Assembly: GCF_000190535.1 (NCBI RefSeq)
Contig: NC_015160.1
Coordinates: 3,410,001 to 3,474,000, forward strand
Source of the DNA: Odoribacter splanchnicus DSM 20712
Lineage (GTDB): Bacteria; Bacteroidota; Bacteroidia; Bacteroidales; Marinifilaceae
Direction of reading: 5' to 3'
DNA length: 64,000 nucleotides
The notes under the pieces were generated by a model that saw only the letters and a program-made list of their open reading frames with translations, was not told the origin of the DNA and ran no database searches. The stretch's first letter is position 1. Each line of letters starts with the position of its first letter. The translations under genes were made by a program, and so were the position numbers. Below, piece by piece: positions 54,394 through 63,440 of this stretch.

Positions 54394-54591
54394 AGGAAAG
54401 CCTTAGCGGACCGTTCCAGGCGAACCGGTCTGACGGCACAAAACCCGGAATCGGAATAGAAAGAAAAAATAAACCTACATTTAGGGGAAACATGTGTATA
54501 AACATCAAAATTTATACATGTTTTTTTGATTATTTTTATAATTACGAATTAACTCTCTTTTGAGTGATAGTCGGTATAAATTCTTCGGCTA

Positions 54592-54622
54592 TTTGATGAG
54601 ATGAATTCTTTATTTATATTTG
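54592..54622 (+). promoter_or_regulatory. Promoter of the SanA-like gene
   Basis: TTTG (54592-54595) and TATATTTG (54615-54622) are 19 bp apart, 28 bp before the ATG at 54651. Confidence 0.65.
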
Positions 54623-54650
54623 TTATTTCATACTAAGTGAGTGACAGAGT

Positions 54651-55334
54651 ATGCAAAAATATATATTGATATGGAGAAAAAGACAGACAGGCAGGAAATG
54701 GATAAAATATTGTGTCCGCTTTTTATTATTGGGGCTTATCTTATTGTTGGGAACGATTCTGTTGTGTAATCGGATTATCATTCATAGTACTGAAAGTTGT
54801 TTGTATGATCAGGTAGAAACAATTCCCGAAAATCGGGTGGGGGTGTTGTTGGGAACTTCTCCGAAGTTGCGGGGTGGTCGGCCGAATCTTTATTTCAATT
54901 ACCGGATCACGGCTGCTGTGGAACTCTTTCAGGCCGGTAAGATCAGCCGGATATTGGTCAGTGGAGATAATCGCCGCATGAATTATAACGAACCGGTTGA
55001 GATGCGGAAAGCGTTGATCGCCCATGGAATCCCGGATAGCGTGATCGTAATGGATTTTGCCGGGATACGTACACTCGATTCGGTGATCAGGGCTAAAAAA
55101 GTGTTCGGACAGGATCGGTTTACTATCATCTCCCAACGGTTTCATAACGAGAGAGCCCTGTATATTGCCGGGCGGAATGGAATCGAAGCCGTCGGTTTTA
55201 ATGCGAAAGATGTCGATGTCTATAGTGGTGTTAAGACCCGGGTCCGGGAATTATTGGCCCGGGTGAAAGTTTTTATCGACATCGTTGTCCATAAAGGTCC
55301 CCGTCATTTGGGAAAACGGGAGATTATTCCCTGA
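54651..55334 (+). CDS. SanA/YdcF-like (DUF218) membrane protein
   Basis: A 227-residue protein with one N-terminal membrane segment (about 20-42) and a periplasmic DUF218 domain: VGVLLGTSPKLRGGRPNLYF, ILVSGDNRRMNYNEPVEMRK, GIRTLDSVIRAKKVFGQ and ISQRFHNERALYIA. This is the SanA branch, which in enterobacteria affects envelope permeability to vancomycin; the chemical activity is unknown. The next gene follows closely but has its own promoter. Confidence 0.85.
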   Translation: MQKYILIWRKRQTGRKWIKYCVRFLLLGLILLLGTILLCNRIIIHSTESCLYDQVETIPENRVGVLLGTSPKLRGGRPNLYFNYRITAAVELFQAGKISRILVSGDNRRMNYNEPVEMRKALIAHGIPDSVIVMDFAGIRTLDSVIRAKKVFGQDRFTIISQRFHNERALYIAGRNGIEAVGFNAKDVDVYSGVKTRVRELLARVKVFIDIVVHKGPRHLGKREIIP

Positions 55335-55336
55335 AG

Positions 55337-55368
55337 TTTGTCCTTGAACGCACGTTTTTGTATCTTTG
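55337..55368 (+). promoter_or_regulatory. Promoter of the acyl-CoA ligase gene, nearly leaderless
   Basis: TTTG (55337-55340) and TATCTTTG (55361-55368) are 20 bp apart. The -7 box ends only 5 bp before the ATG at 55374, so the transcript probably starts at or within a few bases of the start codon. Confidence 0.65.
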
Positions 55369-55373
55369 TCCCC

Positions 55374-57302
55374 ATGAAGAACGGGGAGTTGCATACATTG
55401 ATCGATTTGCTGGAACGGAGTTGCCTGAAGTTTCCGGAAAATGCTTATTTGTGGGAAAAGCGTGAAGGGGGGTATCGGTCGGTGACCTATCGGCAAACTC
55501 GCCGGGAAGTGGGTGATGTGGCGGCCGGTTTGCTGGCCGGAGGTTTGCAGAAGGGCGATCGCGTTGCTTTGCTGAGTGAGGGATGTAACGATTGGGTGTT
55601 CGCCGAATTGGGTATTTTATATGCCGGTGGTGTGAATGTTCCCCTGAGTATTAAACTCACGGATAAAGAATTGATATTTCGTGTCCGCCATTCCGGGGCC
55701 CGTTTCCTGATCGTATCGGATTATTATGTAGCGACTTTGCGGCGGATAGAAGCTGAACTTCCCGAAATCGAAAAGATTTATGTCATCCGTTATTCTTCGG
55801 CTGAGGAAGGAAAATATAATTCTTTCGAACGTCTGAAAGATGAAGGAAAACGTTGGGTGACAGAGTACCCTGGAATGTTGGAAAAACAGGCCGTAACAGT
55901 TAGTGGGGCCGATCTGGCCAATATTTCATATACCTCGGGAACGACGGCCGAGCCGAAAGGAATTATGCTTACCCATGAGAATTATGTGAGTAACGTGTTG
56001 CAATCCGATTCCCTGATCCGTATTCCGGAATATTTCCGGATTTTGCTTTTTTTACCTTGGGATCATAGTTTTGCACATACCGTCGGGATTTATTCGTTTA
56101 TGTATAACGGGGCTTCGTTGGCAGCCGTCGATTTCGGTAAGTCACCGATGGAATATCTGCGTAATATTCCGTTGAATATGAAAGAGATAAAGCCGCATGT
56201 GTTGCTGAGCGTTCCTGCTTTGGCCAAGAATTTCCGGCGGAGTATCGAGACGGGTATCCGGCAACGGGGATGGCTGATCCGGAAACTTTACGGACTGGGA
56301 CTGAAATGGGGATATTACTATCATGGTCAGGGAAATTTCCGGGGGAAAGGCGGACGTATGCTACTGTGGCCTGTGGTGAAGCTGATGGATATACTGGTAT
56401 TTTCGAAGATCCGGAAAATTTTTGGCGGTAACCTGCAATTTTTTGTCGGGGGTGGGGCTTTACTGGATACGGAATTGCAAAGATACTACTGTACCCTGGG
56501 TATCCCGATGTTGCAAGGGTACGGATTGTCCGAAGCTTCTCCGGTGATTAGTTCCAATTGTCCGCAACGTTACCGTTTCGGGTCTTCGGGACAGGTAGTG
56601 AAACCTTTGGAATTGAAGATTTGTGACGAAACAGGGACAGAAGTGAAGAAAGGGGAAAAGGGAGAGATCGTCATCCGGGGGAAGAATGTGATGAAAGGAT
56701 ATTGGAAGAATGAGAAGTCTACGGCCGGGACGATCCGCGACGGCTGGTTGTATACCGGAGACAGGGGTTATCTCGGTGAAGACGGGTCGTTGTTTGTATC
56801 GGGACGTTTTAAATCACTGCTGATTGCCGGCGACGGGGAAAAATATAGCCCCGAAGGAATCGAAGAAGCTATTGCCGAATTATCCCCCTATATCGATTAT
56901 TGTGTGTTGTACAATAATCAGTCGCCTTATACGGCCGGCCTGATCGTTCCGAATAAAACAGCTCTGACCGAATATGTAAAACAACGGGAAGAAGAACCCG
57001 GAACGGTTGAAGCTTGTAAGCTGATGCTGACGAAATTGAATGAGGAACTGATGAAATTCCGTAAGGGTGGCATGTATGAAGGGATGTTTCCCGAACGCTG
57101 GTTACCTGCTGTTGTCGGGATCTTGCCGGAACCTCTGACGGCACAGAACGGAACGGTCAATTCAACTTCGAAGGTGGTGCGGCACAAGGTGTACGAAGTT
57201 TTCCGGGAAGAATTGGATTTTCTTTATACCCCTGAGGGAAAGGATATCCGGAATCCCCGGAATACGAAGAATATGAAGAGTATGATCACGTGGAAGATCT
57301 AA
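55374..57302 (+). CDS. AMP-dependent long-chain acyl-CoA ligase
   Basis: Activates a fatty acid to acyl-AMP and then acyl-CoA. The 642-residue ANL-family protein has the P-loop YTSGTTAEPKGIMLTHENY, LPWDHSFAHTVGIY, the A5 motif QGYGLSEASPVISSN, the hinge/A8 motif GWLYTGDRGYLGEDGSLFVSGR and the A10 lysine region near NGTVNSTSKVVRHKV. The frame could open at a TTG at 55338, but the promoter overlaps that segment, so the ATG at 55374 is used. It precedes ispG by 10 bp, probably one operon. Confidence 0.9.
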   Translation: MKNGELHTLIDLLERSCLKFPENAYLWEKREGGYRSVTYRQTRREVGDVAAGLLAGGLQKGDRVALLSEGCNDWVFAELGILYAGGVNVPLSIKLTDKELIFRVRHSGARFLIVSDYYVATLRRIEAELPEIEKIYVIRYSSAEEGKYNSFERLKDEGKRWVTEYPGMLEKQAVTVSGADLANISYTSGTTAEPKGIMLTHENYVSNVLQSDSLIRIPEYFRILLFLPWDHSFAHTVGIYSFMYNGASLAAVDFGKSPMEYLRNIPLNMKEIKPHVLLSVPALAKNFRRSIETGIRQRGWLIRKLYGLGLKWGYYYHGQGNFRGKGGRMLLWPVVKLMDILVFSKIRKIFGGNLQFFVGGGALLDTELQRYYCTLGIPMLQGYGLSEASPVISSNCPQRYRFGSSGQVVKPLELKICDETGTEVKKGEKGEIVIRGKNVMKGYWKNEKSTAGTIRDGWLYTGDRGYLGEDGSLFVSGRFKSLLIAGDGEKYSPEGIEEAIAELSPYIDYCVLYNNQSPYTAGLIVPNKTALTEYVKQREEEPGTVEACKLMLTKLNEELMKFRKGGMYEGMFPERWLPAVVGILPEPLTAQNGTVNSTSKVVRHKVYEVFREELDFLYTPEGKDIRNPRNTKNMKSMITWKI

Positions 57303-57312
57303 TAAGAAAATT

Positions 57313-59151
57313 ATGCGAAGGAAAACAACTGCTGTTCGAATAGGAAATGTGGTTCTTTCATCGGAAGAACCGGTGCTGGTTCAATCGATGCTGAATACGT
57401 CGACCCGGGAGGTGGATGCTTGTGTCGAACAGGCGATCCGGATTATCGAGGCCGGTGGCCGGCTGGTGAGGATTACTGCTCCGGGAGTGAAGGAAGCGGA
57501 GATGCTCGGGGAAATACACCGTCGTTTGCGTGAACGGGGATATACGACTCCGATTTCTGCGGATATTCATTTTGTTGCTGAGGCTGCTTCGGTTGCCGCC
57601 CGTTATGTGGAAAAGGTGAGGATAAATCCGGGAAATTTTGCGGATAAACGGGCCACTTTTAAGAAGCTGACCTATACCGATGAGGAGTATGCAGCTGAAT
57701 TGGAAATCCTGCGGCAGAAATTTACGGAGTTTCTGGAGGTTTGCCGGCAATATGGAACGGCTGTCCGCATCGGTACGAATCATGGTTCGTTGTCCGATCG
57801 TATTATGAGCCGCTATGGAGATACCCCGGCGGGAATGGTGGAGGCTACGATGGAGTATTTGCGGGTGTGTCAGGCTTGTGACTTTAAAGATGTGGTGATT
57901 TCGCTGAAATCGAGCGATTGCCGGACTATGGTGGATGCCGTACGTTTACTGGTGGAGAAAATGGAGGCTGAGGGAATGTGTTATCCTTTGCATTTGGGAG
58001 TTACGGAAGCCGGTGAGGGTGAAGACGGACGTATCCGTTCGGCAGTGGGGATCGGAACCCTGTTGAATGAAGGAATCGGGGATACGATCCGGGTGTCCCT
58101 GACCGAGGAACCCGAAGCCGAGATTCCTGTGGCTTGCGAATTGGCCCGGATCTGTTCCGAACCGGAGTATCTGAAAGGGTGGACCCCATTGAAAGGAGAG
58201 TGTTCGAAACCTTGTATCGTGGCCGGATTGACGGGAGTAACCGTATTGGACGAACAGGTGATGAACCGGATCGGTTTTACCGTAAGTGAGGTCAATGATC
58301 CGGTATATGGTGACCGTTTGCATGCCGGTATAAAAGCACCGGAATGGATTTATACCGGGACATTGGGACCGGAATTGACTAAATTACCCCCGGATACAGG
58401 GGTTATCGTACCTCTGGAGATTCTGGATATGGCTCATGTCTATAACCGGAATGCTTCTCCGTTATGCAGTGTCGGAGCATATAAAAAGGGGGAACAGACG
58501 ATCGATAGCAAGTACAGATTGGTGCAGATCTGCCGGTCCGAAGAACTGGATGCCGATTTAACCGGCCGGTTGCGGCAGGATGGGAAAGCGGTGTTGGTTT
58601 TGGCACTGCCTGTCGAATATCGCCTTTACCGGGAAATATTCCGCCGGATACAGGAGGCCGGCCTGACTAATCCGGCGATTATCCGGGCTGTCGTGCCGGG
58701 GAAGGAGAAAGAACGAATCCGTCTTGTGGCGGCTTCACAATTGGGCGGTTTTTTCCTCGACCGTCTTGCCGGTGGTCTTTGGATCGAAACACCGGAAATA
58801 GAGGACCTGACTTTCCCTTTGGAATTGAGCCGGAATATTTTACAGTCTGCCGGAGTGCGTCGGTATAAGGCAGAATTTATCAGTTGTCCGGGGTGTGGAA
58901 GGACATTGTTCGATTTGCAGGGTGCGGTGGCTAAGGTGAAAGCAGCGTTCGGACATCTGAATACGCTGAAAATCGCTGTCATGGGTTGTGTGGTCAACGG
59001 ACCCGGAGAGATGGGAGATGCCGATTATGGCTATGTCGGTGCAGGGAATGGAAAGGTAAACCTGTATAAAGGCCGGAAAATGGTGCGTACTGCCGTCCCG
59101 GAAGAGGAGGCGATCGGGGCGTTGAGGGAGATGATAGAGGGTAGAAGCTAA
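57313..59151 (+). CDS. ispG: (E)-4-hydroxy-3-methylbut-2-enyl-diphosphate synthase
   Basis: Penultimate step of the methylerythritol phosphate route to isoprenoids. At 612 residues it is the long form with an inserted central domain, normal for Bacteroidota. The N-terminal TIM barrel begins VRIGNVVLSSEEPVLVQSML, and the C-terminal [4Fe-4S] domain has FISCPGCGRTLFDLQ and the third cysteine in VMGCVVNGPGEMGDADYG. It follows the acyl-CoA ligase by 10 bp. Confidence 0.96.
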   Translation: MRRKTTAVRIGNVVLSSEEPVLVQSMLNTSTREVDACVEQAIRIIEAGGRLVRITAPGVKEAEMLGEIHRRLRERGYTTPISADIHFVAEAASVAARYVEKVRINPGNFADKRATFKKLTYTDEEYAAELEILRQKFTEFLEVCRQYGTAVRIGTNHGSLSDRIMSRYGDTPAGMVEATMEYLRVCQACDFKDVVISLKSSDCRTMVDAVRLLVEKMEAEGMCYPLHLGVTEAGEGEDGRIRSAVGIGTLLNEGIGDTIRVSLTEEPEAEIPVACELARICSEPEYLKGWTPLKGECSKPCIVAGLTGVTVLDEQVMNRIGFTVSEVNDPVYGDRLHAGIKAPEWIYTGTLGPELTKLPPDTGVIVPLEILDMAHVYNRNASPLCSVGAYKKGEQTIDSKYRLVQICRSEELDADLTGRLRQDGKAVLVLALPVEYRLYREIFRRIQEAGLTNPAIIRAVVPGKEKERIRLVAASQLGGFFLDRLAGGLWIETPEIEDLTFPLELSRNILQSAGVRRYKAEFISCPGCGRTLFDLQGAVAKVKAAFGHLNTLKIAVMGCVVNGPGEMGDADYGYVGAGNGKVNLYKGRKMVRTAVPEEEAIGALREMIEGRS

Positions 59152-59260
59152 AAGTTAAAGGCTAAAGGTTAAAAGCTAAAGGCTGAAGAGTAGAAACTAA
59201 AGGGTAAAAGCTGGAAAGGGAGAGGGTAAAGGCGGGGAGAAAGGTAGAAAGTAAAAAAAA
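59142..59260. repeat. AAGCTAAAAGTTAAAGG-type degenerate repeat
   Basis: About ten imperfect units such as AAGCTAAAAGTTAAAGGC follow the end of ispG and fill the gap to the MATE gene. The family is shared with the gaps around ilvC and ilvN. Confidence 0.6.
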
Positions 59261-59312
59261 GACTTTTAGTAGGAGGTGGGTGGCATGAGTGTTTAATTTT
59301 AAAATTTATTTT

Positions 59313-60689
59313 ATGTCGGAACAATCGCCTCTGTCTTTAGGAACAGAGGATATTAAGAAATTATTGATGCGTTATGCTGTCCCGGCGATCGTAGCAATGA
59401 CCGCTGCTTCGTTGTATAATATGATGGACAGTATTTTTATCGGACACGGGGTGGGGGCATTGGGAATTGCCGGTTTGGCCGTGACTTTCCCTTTTATTAA
59501 TTTGGCGGCGGCTTTCGGCTCTCTGGTGGGAGTAGGAGCTTCTACGCTGGTGTCTGTGAAGATGGGACAAAAGGATTTGAAAAGTGCCGAGGCGGTGCTC
59601 GGGAATGTACTTTTGCTGAATACCGTGATCGGTTTTTTGTTTATGACGGTATGCCTGATTTTTCTGGATCCGATCCTTTATTTTTTCGGGGCCAGTGCGG
59701 ACACTTTGCCGTATGCCCGCGATTATATGAAGGTAATCCTTTATGGTAACCTCATTACTCATATTTATATGGGGCTCAATGAGGTGATGAGGGCTTCGGG
59801 TTACCCGCAAAGGGCGATGATGGCGACGTTGTTTGCCGTCTTGATCAACGGAGTGCTGAATGCACTTTTCATTTTTGTTTTGGATATGGGAATCAAGGGA
59901 GCTGCCCTGGGGACGATCTGTGCCCAGTTTTTGGCTTTGCTCGGGGTGTTGTACCATTTTTCCAGTCCGAAAAGTTTTATTCGTTTTCAAAAAGGAATTT
60001 TCAAGGTCAGATGGCATATTGTCGGAGGAATGCTGGCTATCGGGTTGTCGCCTTTCCTGATGAATCTTTGTAGTTGTCTGATCGTTTTGCTGATCAATAA
60101 TGGATTGAAAGATTTCGGGGGAGATATGTATATCGGAGCTTATGGGATCGTCAACCGTATTGTGTTTTTGTTCATCATGATCGTTATGGGATTTAATCAG
60201 GGGATGCAACCTATTGCCGGATATAATTTCGGTGCCCGGCAGCTGTCCCGGATGATTCAGGTATTGAAATATACGACCTTATGTGCCATTACCGTGACCA
60301 CTCTGGGATTTTTGATCTGTCAGATTTTTCCACGGACGATTATCCGGATGTTTACCGGTGATTCCGATTTGATCGATATTGCCGAACATGGGATGCGCCT
60401 GATTCTTTTGTTTTTCCCTTTAGTCGGTTTCCAGATGGTATCCTCGAGTTTTTTCCAGTCGATCGGGATGGCCGGAAAAGCGATTTTCCTGTCTTTAACC
60501 CGCCAATTGATCTTTTTATTGCCCTGTCTTCTTATCCTGCCGCATTATTGGGGTACCGACGGCGTTTGGGGAAGTATTCCGGTAGCGGATTTTATCGCTT
60601 CGATTACGACCGGGTTGATGTTGGGCTGGCAATTGAAGAAATTCAAGACCGGGGGATTGAATAATGCAAAAGATTCGGTAGCTTTGTAA
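59313..60689 (+). CDS. MATE family efflux transporter
   Basis: A 458-residue inner-membrane antiporter of the MATE family with twelve predicted membrane segments in two similar halves: YAVPAIVAMTAASLYNMMDSIF at the start of the first (written here in parts: MTAASLYNMMDSIFIGHGVG) and IVNRIVFLFIMIVMGFNQGM in the second, plus GMQPIAGYNFGA typical of the family. It exports drugs or metabolites in exchange for sodium ions or protons. A GTG eight codons earlier is possible; ATG at 59313 (MSEQSPL) fits better. The next gene starts 22 bp later. Confidence 0.9.
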   Translation: MSEQSPLSLGTEDIKKLLMRYAVPAIVAMTAASLYNMMDSIFIGHGVGALGIAGLAVTFPFINLAAAFGSLVGVGASTLVSVKMGQKDLKSAEAVLGNVLLLNTVIGFLFMTVCLIFLDPILYFFGASADTLPYARDYMKVILYGNLITHIYMGLNEVMRASGYPQRAMMATLFAVLINGVLNALFIFVLDMGIKGAALGTICAQFLALLGVLYHFSSPKSFIRFQKGIFKVRWHIVGGMLAIGLSPFLMNLCSCLIVLLINNGLKDFGGDMYIGAYGIVNRIVFLFIMIVMGFNQGMQPIAGYNFGARQLSRMIQVLKYTTLCAITVTTLGFLICQIFPRTIIRMFTGDSDLIDIAEHGMRLILLFFPLVGFQMVSSSFFQSIGMAGKAIFLSLTRQLIFLLPCLLILPHYWGTDGVWGSIPVADFIASITTGLMLGWQLKKFKTGGLNNAKDSVAL

Positions 60690-60711
60690 TAGAGTTTGTA
60701 AACTGATATTT

Positions 60712-61326
60712 ATGGAAAAGAAAATAATCATCACCATCGGAAGACAGTACGGTAGCGGTGGCCGCTATGTCGGTAAGAAGCTGGCTGAACAATTGGGTAT
60801 TGCGTTTTACGATAAAGAATTGATCAACCTGGCTTCGAAAGAAAGCGGCATATGCGGTGAATTTTTCGAGAAAGCGGACGAACGGAATTCCGGTAGCCTG
60901 CTGAAAGCTTTAGCTATGGGTTTTTCGATGAATAACGCCATTTTTCAAAGTAACGATTACCTGTCAAACGAATCGTTGTTTCAGATTCAGTCGGATGTGA
61001 TCCGTAAAGTGGCTGCCGAACAGTCGTGTATCCTGGTTGGCCGTTGTGCAGACTATATTTTGCGGGATAATGAAAATTGCATAAGTGTTTTTATCAGTGC
61101 CCGTATGGAGGACCGGATCCGGCGGGCTGTCGAGTATGCTCATATCGAAGAGAAAGAAGCCGAGGAATATATCCGGAAAGCAGATAAATCCCGGGCTTCT
61201 TATTATAATTACTATACCGACAAAATCTGGGGAGCTGCCGAGTCATACGACCTGTGTATCAGTTCTTCCGTTTACGGTATCGACGAAACGACCGCCTTTA
61301 TCCGGGAGTTTGTGAGTAAACGGTGA
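60712..61326 (+). CDS. Cytidylate kinase-like family protein
   Basis: A 204-residue P-loop kinase of the cytidylate-kinase-like (Cytidylate_kin2) family. The P-loop is GRQYGSGGRYVGKKLAEQL; later SCILVGRCADYILRD and a lid with basic residues (SARMEDRIRRAVEYA, ADKSRASYYNYYTDKIWG). It is distinct from the essential Cmk; its substrate is not established. It is probably co-transcribed with the MATE gene. Confidence 0.85.
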   Translation: MEKKIIITIGRQYGSGGRYVGKKLAEQLGIAFYDKELINLASKESGICGEFFEKADERNSGSLLKALAMGFSMNNAIFQSNDYLSNESLFQIQSDVIRKVAAEQSCILVGRCADYILRDNENCISVFISARMEDRIRRAVEYAHIEEKEAEEYIRKADKSRASYYNYYTDKIWGAAESYDLCISSSVYGIDETTAFIREFVSKR

Positions 61327-61394
61327 AAGCGGTATAAGCGGATATTTTTTCTTTCTATTCCGATTCCTGGATCTATACCGTCAGCCCCGGTCGG

Positions 61395-61814
61395 AAAAAC
61401 CGGTCGTCGCAAACGAATCAGTAACGAAATGATCTTAAGTACAGGCTGGTACGTTGCCTTTCATTACGGGTGACACAGGAATCGGAGAATTCCCTTTTGT
61501 CTGCATATAACCCTTCTCTGAGCGAAGATCCTCGAAACGCTGTATACCTGTCGGGAGTTTGTGTAATAAGTCATCTCCTTCACCCCGACATGGCTTCGGT
61601 TTTCCCAAGAGAGGCGAAGCGTCCATTCATATCGTCCTGTACGGGGACGGATGGATTTTGTGTGGTTGCTGGTGGCGGACGGGAGGTGGGGTACGGATGG
61701 AATGGCGGTAGCTCCTTGAAAAGTTGTGTCGGTCAGGGAGAGATAAAGACAGCCGACCGACTAAAGCGACTAGATTACCAAAACCGATCTCTGCAGGCGA
61801 ATCGGTAACGAAAT
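61395..61814. repeat. Gene-free segment bounded by a 36-bp imperfect direct repeat
   Basis: The 616 bp from 61327 to 61942 hold no supported gene. AAAAACCGGTCGTCGC plus CGAATCAGTAACGAAAT (61395-61430) recurs in altered form at 61779-61814; the last 17 bp differ by one base. The 350 bp between them are GC-richer than the neighbouring DNA and show short frames on both strands with no recognisable product. Confidence 0.45.
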
Positions 61815-61942
61815 AAAACTACGTTTGTAGGCGTAAATGGTATATAACTGCTTCTATAAATTAGGATACTGGGATGGATTTATTGTATTTTTGTCTGATT
61901 TTTTCTAAATTTAATTTGCTGTATGGTGAAATTTCTATTATT

Positions 61943-62322
61943 TCAATTATTTTTTTTATTGTTTATAAATAATACTTGAGGATAAATATTATTTTCATTT
62001 TTTGTATTATACCAAACATTATTTTTATCAAGGTACAGAAGAGGTGAATGAAATGCTTCTTCTCCAAGTTTTAATCTTAATATTTTATATGATTGAATAT
62101 TTGTTAATATAAATTTCACCTTATTGAGCTTATTGAAATATTTGGCAATAAAATGTTCTGCTTTAGTTATACAACCTGAGCATCCTGAGCCTGGAACTAA
62201 TATAATTATTTCTGTTGAATCTAGATTAAAAGTACTCTTCTGTAATGCTTGATTATAAAAGTCCACATTATTAGTACATTGATATAAAAAGCAATAAATA
62301 GAATATAAAAAATGTTTTTCAT
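61943..62322 (-). pseudogene. Thioredoxin-like lipoprotein with CxxC, frameshifted at the start
   Basis: The main frame encodes about 107 residues with a thioredoxin-like active site (VPGSGCSGCITKAEHF) and SPLLYLDKNNVWY. It has no ATG of its own. An ATG at 62322 begins a frame off by one; adding one A to the A5 run right after it (62315-62319) would give MKKHFLYSIYCFLYQCTNN, a proper lipoprotein signal and lipobox. So the gene is either a fresh frameshift, a phase-variable switch, or a sequencing error in a homopolymer. Confidence 0.6.
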
Positions 62323-62327
62323 TTAGA

Positions 62328-62636
62328 TTATTTTAGATGGCATAACATAATGATTGGATTATCGTCTATTTTAGTCTGACTGATTAATTTCTCTATTACT
62401 GTTTTATTATAGTTTGAAATTAATGTATTTGAACTTGAACTATTATCTACAACTTTTGAAGGAAGTATGCTATAAATCAAAGCATTATCTACAAGATAGG
62501 AATAATCGGGTGACATCCAATAATCGATATCATTTTGAAAATAAGTTTCGATTTTAGCTACTCTCAGCTCTTTTTTCTGCAAAATGTTCAAATCTATAGT
62601 AATCAAATGCCATATCTTGTTTCTTTGGTATATAGT
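62328..62636 (-). pseudogene. 3' fragment of a 6-bladed beta-propeller protein
   Basis: About 102 residues without an ATG, starting after an in-frame TAG at 62637. The end (DDNPIIMLCHLK) and overall pattern (IWHLITIDLNILQ, YSYLVDNALIYSIL) resemble the last blade of the propeller family seen at 63441, whose end is TSNPYLIEYIFK. N-terminal blades and signal are missing. It lies 5 bp upstream of the frameshifted thioredoxin-like gene on the same strand. Confidence 0.5.
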
Positions 62637-62652
62637 CTACGATTTAATCAGA

Positions 62653-63204
62653 TTATCTATTATTGCTAAAAATTATTTTCATTCTTTTTAAATAGTTTCT
62701 TAGCGATTCTATATTGTCTTTATCTGGAATGAATACATTTTGTATAATATTGTTTGAATCTGTTGTGAATAATAATGGGGTAGCATATTTATTTATTGGA
62801 AGTTTATCTTCTTTTTTCAATGAAGAGATAATTTGTTTTCCTAAGAAGTTTTTTCTTAATCTATTTTCTATGTCATTTGAAAAAAATATAATATTTTTAT
62901 TTTTTGCATAATCGGGGAATTCCGATTTTATGATTTCCCGTATCCCCTCAAGACAAGGTTGGCAAGCTTGCATCGAGAAATGAAAAACTAACACATTTTT
63001 TGCGGATTTATCTATTTGGGGATCTGTGTCCGAATAAAAATTTGTATTTTCTATTTCTTTTATAATTTTTGCTTTACTTGCTTCAATAATACGTATATAA
63101 TCATGTTTTCTATTATGATATTCCTTGTATTGTCGGCATAGAAATATAGATATGAGCACTAAATTAAAAATAATAGTCGCAATGATTGCATATTTTAATT
63201 TCAT
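62653..63204 (-). CDS. Membrane-anchored thioredoxin-like protein
   Basis: A 183-residue protein with an N-terminal membrane anchor (about 5-24, IIATIIFNLVLISIFLC) and an extracytoplasmic thioredoxin-like domain. The redox motif is CQPC in FHFSMQACQPCLEGI (about 80-83), and YATPLLFTTDSNNIIQNVF carries the expected cis-proline (TP). The DNA is AT-rich compared with the housekeeping genes. It is one of several such proteins in this region, next to propeller genes; the partner protein is unknown. Confidence 0.75.
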   Translation of the reverse strand: MKLKYAIIATIIFNLVLISIFLCRQYKEYHNRKHDYIRIIEASKAKIIKEIENTNFYSDTDPQIDKSAKNVLVFHFSMQACQPCLEGIREIIKSEFPDYAKNKNIIFFSNDIENRLRKNFLGKQIISSLKKEDKLPINKYATPLLFTTDSNNIIQNVFIPDKDNIESLRNYLKRMKIIFSNNR

Positions 63205-63440
63205 AATTATTTTTGAGATGTACTATTAAATTAATGAGTATATTTATTGAAATAAGCCTGTAAATGTTTTTGATTTTTCAGACTTTATGTTTTTATTCAA
63301 TCTGCTGATATACAGCTGTAAGAAGGAGTATATATTGTAGATTAATAGCGGATTACCAGTGTTTGTAAAATGCATCTGATCCTTTTACTTTGAATTAGTT
63401 AAGTGGTTTAATGGGTAAATGTACATAACTACCTTATCTA

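Noticed and set aside
53974..54563. Short frames on both strands over the inverted repeat as genes
   Set aside because: Both strands give the same peptide from the two repeat arms, so the frames come from the repeat.
61435..61808. Frames of 63 and 112 codons in the gap after the kinase-like gene
   Set aside because: No recognisable domain, no ribosome site or promoter, and they overlap on opposite strands.
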